DNA from: Corynebacterium sp. UBA2622
GTDB lineage: Bacteria; Actinomycetota; Actinomycetes; Mycobacteriales; Mycobacteriaceae
Assembly: GCF_002339505.1 (NCBI RefSeq)
Contig: NZ_DDJO01000016.1
Location: forward strand, 6,200-20,966
Direction: 5' to 3'
DNA: 14,767 nt
Under the pieces are notes generated by a model, which saw nothing but the letters and a program-made list of their open reading frames with translations, had not been told where the DNA came from and did not search any database. Each line of letters begins with the position of its first letter. The first letter of the stretch is position 1. A program made the translations under genes and the position numbers. Shown in pieces: positions 7,427-14,144 of this stretch.

Positions 7427-7732
7427 GTGGCACTGTTTGGAGCTGTTCTGTACGCAATCGTCGGCCTGTACACGCTGGTGGTGGTGACGAGGCTGATCAT
7501 CGAGATGATCCAGTCCTTCTCGCGCCACTTTGCGCCGCCGCGCTGGTTCATGGTTGTCGCGGAGGCACTGTTCGTGGTTACGGACCCGCCCGTCAACGCC
7601 CTGCGCCGCCTCATCCCGCCCCTGCGTCTGGGCGGGGGAGTGGGTGTGGACATCAGCGTCATCGCGCTGTTCCTCATCCTCGCTCTTCTTCAGGTGGCCA
7701 TCCAGGCGCTGCTGGTCGTCCCCTTCATGTGA
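7427..7732 (+). CDS. yggT: YggT family two-helix membrane protein
   Basis: A 101-residue integral membrane protein of the YggT family, found beside sepF and divIVA in most actinobacteria and linked to the division and chloroplast-biogenesis relatives (CCB3/YlmG). The biochemical role is unknown. The first membrane segment covers about residues 3-24 (VLYAIVGLYTLVVVTRLI), followed by the family motif around WFMVVAEALFVVTDPPVNALRRLIPP (here split: WFMVVAEALF, then VTDPPVNALRRLIPP), and the second segment about residues 74-98. GTG at 7427 is the only start giving a family-sized N-terminus; it has a -10 box 6 bases upstream rather than a ribosome binding site. Localisation is the cytoplasmic membrane. 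Confidence 0.92.
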   Translation: MALFGAVLYAIVGLYTLVVVTRLIIEMIQSFSRHFAPPRWFMVVAEALFVVTDPPVNALRRLIPPLRLGGGVGVDISVIALFLILALLQVAIQALLVVPFM

Positions 7733-7775
7733 GGGGTACTGCGGGCCGGATGAGGGGGCCGGGTTGCCGCGAAAT

Positions 7776-7810
7776 CACCCGATCCGGTGCGTTGGGGTCA
7801 CTCTCGGGTG
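7776..7810. repeat. 7-bp inverted repeat between yggT and divIVA
   Basis: CACCCGA (7776-7782) and TCGGGTG (7804-7810) are perfect reverse complements with a 21-base spacer. They lie just upstream of the AT-rich divIVA promoter island. There is no T tract, so this could be an operator or an incidental GC-rich match rather than a terminator. Confidence 0.35.
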
Positions 7811-7821
7811 GATGTAGAGGG

Positions 7822-7911
7822 TATAAATAAAATCGGCGCGGGCCTGTCTCGGCTACACTCTCTCGTTAATAAGAAAATAACTATGAACTGTCTGGGTGAT
7901 TCCCGTAAACT
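7822..7911 (+). promoter_or_regulatory. divIVA promoter region with several candidate -10 boxes
   Basis: A strongly AT-rich island in otherwise GC-rich DNA carries TATAAAT (7822-7828), TACACT (7854-7859) and TAAACT (7906-7911). The last two match TANANT exactly. TGAACT (7884-7889) could be a -35 for the third box at 16-base spacing; none is obvious for the others. The transcript leader would be about 50-140 bases long. Several starts fit a strongly and constantly expressed polar-growth gene. Confidence 0.6.
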
Positions 7912-7925
7912 GGGTTTCGCTCGCA

Positions 7926-7943
7926 CGCCCGCGCCAGCGGGCG
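7926..7943 (+). promoter_or_regulatory. Stable hairpin in the divIVA leader
   Basis: CGCCCGC (7926-7932) pairs with GCGGGCG (7937-7943) around a GCCA tetraloop. It lies 9 bases before the divIVA ribosome binding site AAGGGA (7953-7958). It could insulate the site or stabilise the mRNA; no T tract follows. Confidence 0.5.
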
Positions 7944-7965
7944 CGACAACATGAAGGGATCGCTA

Positions 7966-8982
7966 ATGCCGCTCACACCAGCAGACGTGCACAATGTCGC
8001 TTTTAGCAAGCCGCCAATCGGCAAGCGGGGCTACAACGAGGACGAGGTCGACCAGTTCCTCGACCTCGTCGAGGACACGCTCGCTCAGCTGCAGGACGAG
8101 AACGACGAGCTCCGCGCTCGCGTCGAGGAGCTGGGCACCGGCGGCAAGGCTGCCCCGGTCGCCGCACCCGTCCGCGATACCCAGGCAGACAAGACCTCCC
8201 AGGTGAACGAGGCCGAGCTGCGCCGCAAGGTCGAGGAGGAGCTGCGCGCCTCCTACGAGGAGAAGCTCCGCGTCGCGCAGGAGGCGAAGACGCGCGCCGA
8301 AACCGAGGCCCGCAACGCGAAGGACGAAACCACCCGCGTGCGCAAGGAGGCCGAGGAGGCCGCCCGCAAGCAGTCGAGCCAGGCCGCCGCCTCCGAGCCG
8401 AAGACCGCCGCGCAGCCGCAGAACCTCACCGCCTCCACCGGTGCGGAGGCCTCCGCCGACACCCACGTCCACGCCGCGAAGATCCTCGGTATGGCCCAGG
8501 AGATGGCGGACCGCCTCACCTCCGACGCGCAGGCCGAGGCCCGTTCCATGCTCGACGAGGCGCGCGGCGCCGCCGAGCGCCAGCTGCAGGACGCCGAATC
8601 CCGCTCCCGCGCCCAGCTCGAGGGAGCGGACAAGCAGGCCAAGGACACCACCACCAAGGCCGAGACCCGTGCACAGCAGCTCGTGAGCGAGGCCGAGCGC
8701 AAGGCCGCGGAGACCACCAGCGAGGCCAACTCCCGCGCCGAGGCCCAGATCCGCCAGGCCGAGGAGCAGGCGGCCAAGCTGCAGGCCGACGCCGAGCGCA
8801 AGCACACCGAGATCATGAACACGGTGAAGCAGCAGCAGACCGCGCTGGAGAACCGCATCGCCGAGCTGCGCACCTTCGAGCGCGAGTACCGCACCCGTCT
8901 GAAGACCCTGCTGCAGTCCCAGCTCGAGGAGCTGGAGACCCGCGGCACCTCCGCCCCGAACGGCGGCGCCGCCGAGAAGTAA
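7966..8982 (+). CDS. divIVA: Polar growth scaffold DivIVA (Wag31)
   Basis: DivIVA coats the cell poles by binding curved membrane and recruits the elongation machinery and ParB, making it central to apical growth in corynebacteria and mycobacteria. The 338-residue protein has the conserved N-terminal lipid-binding domain (MPLTPADVHNVAFSKPPIGK, then RGYNEDEVDQFLDLVED, to about residue 56), a linker, and two long Ala/Glu/Lys/Arg/Gln-rich coiled coils: about 80-138, then, after a low-complexity hinge (about 138-165), 166-320. The C-terminus is TRGTSAPNGGAAEK. The start at 7966 is preferred over the in-frame ATG at 7951, because AAGGGA (7953-7958) is correctly spaced for 7966 and the family starts MPLTPADVHNV. 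Its own leader region and following terminator make it a separate transcription unit. Confidence 0.98.
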   Translation: MPLTPADVHNVAFSKPPIGKRGYNEDEVDQFLDLVEDTLAQLQDENDELRARVEELGTGGKAAPVAAPVRDTQADKTSQVNEAELRRKVEEELRASYEEKLRVAQEAKTRAETEARNAKDETTRVRKEAEEAARKQSSQAAASEPKTAAQPQNLTASTGAEASADTHVHAAKILGMAQEMADRLTSDAQAEARSMLDEARGAAERQLQDAESRSRAQLEGADKQAKDTTTKAETRAQQLVSEAERKAAETTSEANSRAEAQIRQAEEQAAKLQADAERKHTEIMNTVKQQQTALENRIAELRTFEREYRTRLKTLLQSQLEELETRGTSAPNGGAAEK

Positions 8983-9010
8983 CGTTCCTCGGTCAGCAAC
9001 CGTCAGACAT

Positions 9011-9042
9011 CGCCCCGGCCTCCCCCGGGGCGTTTCTGCGTT
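9011..9042 (+). terminator. Intrinsic terminator after divIVA
   Basis: CGCCCCGG (9011-9018) pairs perfectly with CCGGGGCG (9025-9032) around a 6-base loop, followed by TTTCTGCGTT. It begins 28 bases after the divIVA stop. This is the best intrinsic terminator in the window and separates divIVA from ileS. Confidence 0.9.
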
Positions 9043-9108
9043 CCCGGCCGCTAGAGGCCGGTCGACGGCCTCCGCCGGGCCGCACCCGCGCCGCGCACCC
9101 GCGTGGGT

Positions 9109-9114
9109 TACACT
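9109..9114 (+). promoter_or_regulatory. -10 box of the ileS T-box transcript
   Basis: TACACT matches TANANT exactly and is followed after 6 bases by the predicted transcription start near 9121, just before the T-box stem I. No TTGACA-like -35 is evident. It gives a leader of about 245 bases. Confidence 0.7.
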
Positions 9115-9120
9115 GGTGGC

Positions 9121-9366
9121 GCACTCAACAGGCACGCACCGATCCGGCCATCACCGGGGAGCGTTTCCGGAAGAACAGCCCGCCAGCGGGCCCAGTAGAA
9201 CCGGACGTCGCGGGAAGACGTCACTTCCTTCACCACAAATGAAGCGGGGGCCCGGAGGCCCCAAGCAGGGTGGTACCGCGTGGTTCGCCGCGTCCCTGCA
9301 CTAGGCCTGCACCAGGCCTGCAGCGGGCCTGCACCCGAAGAACATTGTGAGTGAAGGAGAAGTGAC
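9121..9366 (+). ncRNA. Isoleucine T-box riboswitch, translational type
   Basis: This leader binds uncharged tRNA-Ile and raises IleRS synthesis when isoleucyl-tRNA is scarce. A short stem I around GATCCGGCC-ATC-ACCGGGGAGC places specifier codon ATC (9150-9152, Ile, followed by A) in its loop. A stem II region follows (TCCGG 9166-9170 with CCGGA 9201-9205, inner GCCC/GGGC hairpin 9178-9191), a hairpin GACGTC 9204-9209/9217-9222, a GGGGCC/GGCCCC hairpin (9247-9252/9257-9262), and the T-box AGGGTGGTACCGCG (9267-9280), whose TGGT would pair with the tRNA 3' end. GCAGGG 9265-9270 and CCCTGC 9294-9299 close the antisequestrator. No terminator follows; the ribosome binding site (9353-9360) is complementary to 9222-9233 instead. 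Actinobacterial ileS T-boxes with ultrashort stem I are known to act on translation. Confidence 0.93.
9292..9335 (+). repeat. 11-bp tandem repeat in the ileS leader (three good copies plus one degenerate)
   Basis: Units AGGCCTGCACC (9303-9313), AGGCCTGCAGC (9314-9324) and GGGCCTGCACC (9325-9335) run head to tail. The preceding 11 bases, GTCCCTGCACT (9292-9302), form a degenerate first unit that includes the 3' strand of the antisequestrator (CCCTGC). The array ends 17 bases before the ribosome binding site. Adjacent units can also fold as AGGCCT/AGGCCT hairpins. Confidence 0.85.
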
Positions 9367-12300
9367 ATGACGGACGTCGGCGGCGTGTACCCCAGGGTGG
9401 ACATGACGGGCGGCAGCTCGAAATTCCCGGACATGGAGCGGGAGGTCCTCTCGTACTGGCGGGAGGACGGGACGTTCCAGGCGTCGTTAAGCAACCGCGA
9501 GGGCTGCGAGGAGTACGTCTTCAACGACGGCCCGCCCTTCGCGAACGGCCTGCCGCACTACGGCCACCTGCTGACGGGTTACGTCAAGGACATCGTCCCG
9601 AGGTACCGCACGATGGCCGGCTACCACGTCCCCCGCGTGTTCGGCTGGGACTGCCACGGCCTGCCCGCCGAACTCGAGGCGGAGAAGCAGCTCGGCATCA
9701 CAGACAAGGCCGAGATCGAGTCGATGGGCCTGGACGCCTTCAACGAGTACTGCGCCAAGAGCGTTCTGCAGTACGCGGGGGAGTGGGAGGACTACGTCAC
9801 CCGCCAGGCGCGCTGGGTCGACTTCGAGCACGGTTACAAGACCATGGACGCGAACTTCATGGAGTCCGTCATGTGGGCGTTCAAGGAGCTCTACGACAAG
9901 GGCCTGATCTACCAGGGCTTCCGCGTCCTGCCGTACTCGTGGGCCGAGCACACGCCGCTGTCGAACCAGGAGACCCGCCTGGACGATTCCTACCGCGACC
10001 GCCAGGACCCGACGGTCACCGTCACCATGCCCTTCACCGGCGCCCGCGAGGGTTTCCCCGCAGCCACGACGTGGGAGGCCCACCCCGAGCTTCACGACGC
10101 CTCCGCGATCGCCTGGACCACCACCCCGTGGACCCTTCCCTCCAACCTCGCCCTGGCCGTCGGGCCGGACATCGAGTACTCGCTGGTGCGTGTCGGCGAG
10201 GACGGGGCGGAGGGCTTCGCCGGGCGGAAGCTGTTGCTGGCGACCAACCTGGTCGGGGCGTACGCAAAGGAGCTCGGCGCCGAACCCGAGGTGCTGGCCA
10301 CCTTCGCGGGCCGCGAGCTCGAGGGCCTGGAGTACACCCCGGTGTTCGACCACTTCGCCGACCAGGAGAACGCCTTCATGGTCCTGGTGGCGGACTACGT
10401 CTCCACCGAGGACGGCACCGGCATCGTCCACCAGGCCCCCGCCTTCGGTGAGGACGACATGTTCACCACCCAGCGCTACGGCATCGACCTGGTCATCCCT
10501 GTCGACGCGGACGGCAAGTTCACCGCGCTCGTGCCCGAGTACGAGGGCAAGCTCGTCTTCGACGCGAACCGCGACATCATCCGCGACCTCAAGGCGCGCG
10601 GGCGGGTGCTGCGCGACCAGACCATCGTGCACTCCTATCCGCACTCCTGGCGCTCGGGTGAGCCGCTTATCTACATGGCCCTGCCGGCATGGTTTGTCAA
10701 GGTCACCGACATCCGCGACCGCATGGTGGAGCTGAACCGCGAAATCGAGTGGATCCCCGGCCACATCCGCGACGGGCAGTTCGGCAAGTGGCTCGAGGGT
10801 GCCCGCGACTGGAACATCTCGCGCACCCGCTACTGGGGCTCCCCTGTTCCGGCCTGGGTCTCCGACAACCCCGAGTACCCGCGCGTGGACGTCTACGGCT
10901 CACTCGACGAGCTCGAGGCCGACTTCGGGGTGCGTCCGAAGTCCCTACACCGCCCGCACATCGACGAGCTGGTGCGCCCCAACCCTGACGACCCGACCGG
11001 GAAGTCGATGATGCGCCGCGTGCCGGACGTGCTCGACTGCTGGTTCGAGTCCGGGTCCATGCCCTTCGCCCAGTACCACTACCCCTTCGAGAACGCCGGG
11101 GAGTTCGAGGCGCGCCAGCCGGCGGACTTCATCGTCGAGTACTCGGGGCAGACCCGCGGCTGGTTCTACGTCCAGCACGTGCTCTCCACCGCGCTGTTCG
11201 ACCGTGCGGCCTTCAAGAAGGTCGTGGCCCACGGCATCGTGCTGGGCAACGACGGGCTGAAGATGTCCAAGTCCAAGGGCAACTACCCGGATGTCAACGA
11301 GGTCTTCGACCGCGACGGCTCCGACGCGATGCGCTGGTTCCTCATGTCCTCGCCGATCCTGCGCGGCGGCAACCTGATCGTCACCGAGCAGGGCATCCGC
11401 GAGGGCGTGCGCCAGGCGCTGCTGCCCATCTGGAACGCCTACAGCTTCCTGCGGCTCTACGCCTCGCGCGAGGCGCGCTGGTCCGTCGATTCGACGAACA
11501 TGCTGGACCGCTACATCCTGGCCAAGACCCACGACCTGGTGGAGGGGGTGGGCGAGGCGCTCGCCGACACGCGCATCGCTGACGCGTGCGACGAGGTGCG
11601 CCAGTTCGCCGACACCCTGACCAACTGGTACGTGCGCCGCTCCCGCGACCGGTTCTGGGAGGGGCAGGACGCCCACCCGGAGGCCTTCGACACCCTCTAC
11701 ACCGTGCTCGAGGTGCTCACCCGCGTCGCCGCGCCGCTCCTTCCCTACATCTGCGAGGTGATCTGGCGCGGACTGACCGGCGGGCGCTCCGTCCACCTGG
11801 AGGACTACCCGCAGGCCTCCGAGCTGCCGGCCGACCCGGATCTCGTGGAGAACATGGACGCCACCCGCGCAGTGTGCTCGGCGGCCAGCTCGGTGCGCAA
11901 GGCCAACAAGCTGCGCAACCGCCTGCCGCTGAACACCTTGACCGTCGCGCTGCCCGATGCCGCCAAGCTGGCGGACTACGCCGCGACCATCCGCGACGAG
12001 GTCAACGTCAAGGAGGTCCAGCTGACCGAGGACGTCGACTCCGCCGGAACCTTCGAGGTCGTGGTCAACGCCAAGGTTGCGGGCCCGACCCTGGGACGTG
12101 ACGTGCAGCGCGCAATCAAGAACGTCAAGGCCGGCAACTACGTCCGCGAGGGTGACACCGTCGTCGTCGACGGCGACATCGTTCTCACCCCGGAGCTCTA
12201 CACCGAGCGCCTCGTCGCGGAGGACCCCGAGTCCACCGCCCGCGTCGACGGCGTCGGGGGAGCGGACGGCCTGGTGGTTCTGGACACCACCGTCACCCCG

Positions 12301-12555
12301 GAGCTCGAGGCGGAGGGCTGGGCGGCGGACGTGATCCGCGGCCTGCAGGACGCCCGCAAGAACGAGGGCCTCGCCGTCTCCGACCGCATCGCGGTCGAGC
12401 TGGTCGTGCCCGCGGACAAGGAGGAGTGGGTGGCACGCCACGCGGAGCACATCGCCCGCGAGACCCTGGCAACATCCTTCGACATCTCCACCGCCGGGGA
12501 GGGTGCCCACCAGATCGTCGAGGGCGTTACCGCCACGGTGACAAAACAGGGCTGA
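9367..12555 (+). CDS. ileS: Isoleucyl-tRNA synthetase, type 2 (eukaryote-like)
   Basis: A class Ia synthetase that charges tRNA-Ile with isoleucine using ATP and edits misactivated valine. The 1062-residue product has the HIGH-class motif HYGH (64-67) in GLPHYGHLLTGYVKD, the CP1 editing domain with WTTTPWTLPSN (250-260) and HQAPAFGEDD (355-364), DWNISRTRYWGSPVPAW near the end of the catalytic insertions, and KMSKS at 632-636. An anticodon-binding helical domain and a long C-terminal part follow. The length over 1000 and a C-terminus without the Cys4 zinc module of type 1 enzymes indicate the IleS2 class, as in mycobacteria; IleS2 enzymes are typically little affected by mupirocin. ATG 9367 follows GAAGGAGA (9353-9360). 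Expression is placed under the T-box leader; an exporter gene starts 4 bases downstream. Confidence 0.98.
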   Translation: MTDVGGVYPRVDMTGGSSKFPDMEREVLSYWREDGTFQASLSNREGCEEYVFNDGPPFANGLPHYGHLLTGYVKDIVPRYRTMAGYHVPRVFGWDCHGLPAELEAEKQLGITDKAEIESMGLDAFNEYCAKSVLQYAGEWEDYVTRQARWVDFEHGYKTMDANFMESVMWAFKELYDKGLIYQGFRVLPYSWAEHTPLSNQETRLDDSYRDRQDPTVTVTMPFTGAREGFPAATTWEAHPELHDASAIAWTTTPWTLPSNLALAVGPDIEYSLVRVGEDGAEGFAGRKLLLATNLVGAYAKELGAEPEVLATFAGRELEGLEYTPVFDHFADQENAFMVLVADYVSTEDGTGIVHQAPAFGEDDMFTTQRYGIDLVIPVDADGKFTALVPEYEGKLVFDANRDIIRDLKARGRVLRDQTIVHSYPHSWRSGEPLIYMALPAWFVKVTDIRDRMVELNREIEWIPGHIRDGQFGKWLEGARDWNISRTRYWGSPVPAWVSDNPEYPRVDVYGSLDELEADFGVRPKSLHRPHIDELVRPNPDDPTGKSMMRRVPDVLDCWFESGSMPFAQYHYPFENAGEFEARQPADFIVEYSGQTRGWFYVQHVLSTALFDRAAFKKVVAHGIVLGNDGLKMSKSKGNYPDVNEVFDRDGSDAMRWFLMSSPILRGGNLIVTEQGIREGVRQALLPIWNAYSFLRLYASREARWSVDSTNMLDRYILAKTHDLVEGVGEALADTRIADACDEVRQFADTLTNWYVRRSRDRFWEGQDAHPEAFDTLYTVLEVLTRVAAPLLPYICEVIWRGLTGGRSVHLEDYPQASELPADPDLVENMDATRAVCSAASSVRKANKLRNRLPLNTLTVALPDAAKLADYAATIRDEVNVKEVQLTEDVDSAGTFEVVVNAKVAGPTLGRDVQRAIKNVKAGNYVREGDTVVVDGDIVLTPELYTERLVAEDPESTARVDGVGGADGLVVLDTTVTPELEAEGWAADVIRGLQDARKNEGLAVSDRIAVELVVPADKEEWVARHAEHIARETLATSFDISTAGEGAHQIVEGVTATVTKQG

Positions 12556-12559
12556 CGCC

Positions 12560-13405
12560 GTGAGCCGAATGGTCCCGCCCGGCCTGATGGTCGTTTCCGG
12601 CGTCTCCCTGTACGCCGGGGCCGCGATCGCGGTGGGGCTTTTCGACGCCTTCCCGCCCGCCCTGGTGGCCTGGATGCGCATCAGCGCCGCGGCCGTGATC
12701 CTCCTCGCACTGCACCGCCCGTCGCCGCGCGCCTTCGTCGGCCGCGCTGGGGCGGCGGCGCTGGTGTACGGGTTGATGACCATGTCCATGAACATGACCT
12801 TCTACGTGGCCATCGACCAGATCCCGCTGGGCACGGCCGTGGCGGTCGAGTTTCTCGGCCCGGTCGCGGTGGCGGCGCTGGGCTCGCGCTCGGTGCGGGA
12901 CTGGGCGGCCCTTGCCCTGGCCGCAGCGGGCGTGCTCGTGATCTCGGGTGCGACGTGGGCGCAGGACGGCGCCGGAATCCTCTGGGCGTTGGCCGCGGGT
13001 GCGTTGTGGGCCGGCTACATCCTGGTCGGGTCGAGGATTGCCGCGGACGCGGGGGCGTCGAGAAGCTCGATGGCCGTCGGTTTCGCGTGGGCGGCGCTGC
13101 TGGCTGCTCCCGTGATGGTGGCCATCTGGCCCGGGGGCGCGCCCGCGCACGCCCTCGGACTGGGAAGGTTTGCCCTGCTGTGGCTGGGGCTGGGAATCTT
13201 CTCGGCGGCCCTGCCGTACTCGCTCGATCAGGTGGTCATGCGCCTGGCGGGTGCGTCGCACTTCGCGCTGCTGCAGGCGATACTTCCTCTTGTGGCGGCG
13301 CTCGTCGGCGCGGTGCTGCTGGGGCAGTGGCTGTCTGTCCCGGAGCTGTTGGGCATCGTGGCGATCGTGGCCGCGGTGGCGCTGCGTGCACCCGCGTCCG
13401 GCTAG
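12560..13405 (+). CDS. EamA/DMT-family exporter, RhtA-like
   Basis: An integral membrane protein of 281 residues with about ten hydrophobic segments and the internal two-fold EamA repeat (about 8-130 and 137-276). Segments IPLGTAVAVEFLGPVAVA (88-105) and AALPYSLDQVVM (216-227) resemble E. coli RhtA, a threonine and homoserine exporter, closely enough for a subfamily call; the substrate here is inferred, not shown. GTG at 12560 lies 4 bases after the ileS stop with only a weak AGG upstream, so translation probably depends on coupling to ileS and the T-box would then also affect it. Its TAG stop (13403-13405) falls within the stop palindrome of the opposing phosphoesterase gene, leaving no space for a terminator. 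Confidence 0.88.
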   Translation: MSRMVPPGLMVVSGVSLYAGAAIAVGLFDAFPPALVAWMRISAAAVILLALHRPSPRAFVGRAGAAALVYGLMTMSMNMTFYVAIDQIPLGTAVAVEFLGPVAVAALGSRSVRDWAALALAAAGVLVISGATWAQDGAGILWALAAGALWAGYILVGSRIAADAGASRSSMAVGFAWAALLAAPVMVAIWPGGAPAHALGLGRFALLWLGLGIFSAALPYSLDQVVMRLAGASHFALLQAILPLVAALVGAVLLGQWLSVPELLGIVAIVAAVALRAPASG

Positions 13406-14109
13406 GGGCGCTCCCACACGGGTGCCGATGCCGGGGAGACCGCGACCGCGCCGTTCGCGGCGGACACCTTCAGGGCGTGGCCCATCCCGACGTAGCCGAT
13501 GAACGGGTCCTCGGAGACAGTGAGGCGCCGGTGCACGTGGGCGAGGACCCAAGCGTCGTAACCGCAGCGGCGCAGCTCATCGGGGTCCGCGGGGAGGCAC
13601 GGGTTTGTCCACTCGCCGGCCAGGCTGGTGTGCAGCAGGCCGAGGTTGGGGCGCCCGGGCACCCGCTCCGGGAATTCGGCGGCGAGCTCGCGGGGGTCCC
13701 GGTCGACCTCCACCGAGGCGGTGTGCACCGCCCACCCACCCACGCCGTAGGTCGCCGGAACCGCCCCGGCCACGGTCACCCCGGCCGGGATGGTGCCGGA
13801 GAGATCGTGGACCGTGTCGTGGTTGCCCGCGATGAACAGCACGGGGTCGAAGAGCTCGAGGGCCCGCTCGAACAGCCGCGTCACCTCGCCGTAGGTGGAT
13901 TCGGTGTAGCGCTTTTTGTCGATCACGTCGCCCAGCACCACGGCATGCCCGCACCCCTCGGCGGCGCCCGCCTCCAGGGCGGCGAGGGCCCAGCGGAGAC
14001 CCGGCCCGACCTTGGTGGCGCCGTTCTGCCGGCGCCCCAGGTGGACGTCCGCGATGACGAGGATGTCCCCGGGCTGTTCACTGCCGGCGGCGGTGGGAGC
14101 GGTACTCAT
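13402..14109 (-). CDS. Compact Mre11/SbcD/YhaO-like metallophosphoesterase
   Basis: A 235-residue calcineurin-like phosphoesterase with all metal-ligand motifs in order: DVHLG (D21, H23), LGDVIDKK (D61), AGNHDTVHD (N96, H97), LLHTSLAG (H160), and AHVHRRL (H191, H193). The LLHTSLAGEW...YDAWVLAHVHRR pattern resembles SbcD, Mre11 and YhaO rather than GpdQ- or Ppp-type enzymes, so DNA or nucleotide cleavage is a reasonable inference. It is much shorter than SbcD or YhaO (roughly 380-420): the C-terminal capping region is missing, and no SbcC-like ATPase is in the window. The ATG (14107-14109) has TAAGGT 6 bases upstream and no ribosome binding site, suggesting a leaderless transcript. It converges on the exporter gene and diverges from dinB, another DNA-metabolism gene. 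Confidence 0.85.
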   Translation of the reverse strand: MSTAPTAAGSEQPGDILVIADVHLGRRQNGATKVGPGLRWALAALEAGAAEGCGHAVVLGDVIDKKRYTESTYGEVTRLFERALELFDPVLFIAGNHDTVHDLSGTIPAGVTVAGAVPATYGVGGWAVHTASVEVDRDPRELAAEFPERVPGRPNLGLLHTSLAGEWTNPCLPADPDELRRCGYDAWVLAHVHRRLTVSEDPFIGYVGMGHALKVSAANGAVAVSPASAPVWERP

Positions 14110-14115
14110 GGGTCC

Positions 14116-14121
14116 ACCTTA
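14116..14121 (-). promoter_or_regulatory. -10 box for the phosphoesterase gene
   Basis: On the minus strand TAAGGT is followed by 6 bases (GGACCC) and the ATG. The arrangement indicates a leaderless transcript. Its -35 region would fall over the start of dinB (about 14139-14145). Confidence 0.5.
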
Positions 14122-14131
14122 AGCCCCGCGA

Positions 14132-14137
14132 TAACCT
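14132..14137 (+). promoter_or_regulatory. -10 box for dinB
   Basis: TAACCT lies 7 bases before the dinB ATG, again a leaderless layout with no ribosome binding site. Its -35 region would fall around 14109-14115, over the start of the divergent phosphoesterase gene. I see no LexA-type (SOS box) palindrome in the gap. Confidence 0.55.
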
Positions 14138-14144
14138 GGGGTGC

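Noticed and set aside
8045..8960. Repetitive Ala/Glu/Lys/Arg codon pattern in divIVA as a DNA repeat
   Set aside because: It reflects the heptad composition of the coiled coils, not exact nucleotide repeats.
7963..9135. Minus-strand open frame of 390 codons over divIVA and the ileS promoter
   Set aside because: Leu/Gly-rich antisense image of the DivIVA coiled coil; it would also run through the divIVA terminator and ileS promoter.
7928..9191. Similar CCCGC(G)CCAGCGGGC hairpins in the divIVA leader (7928-7942) and ileS T-box (9179-9191) as a shared regulatory element
   Set aside because: Short GC-rich stems recur by chance in this genome, and the T-box copy fits within stem II; two copies alone do not support a family.
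9116..9304. Small forward frame (62 codons) inside the ileS leader, as a leader peptide
   Set aside because: The region is explained by T-box structure; there is no ribosome binding site and no run of Ile codons, so attenuation by a leader peptide is not supported.
10945..12795. Minus-strand open frame of 616 codons over ileS
   Set aside because: Antisense to a well-conserved synthetase; no domain recognised and no promoter or ribosome binding site seen.
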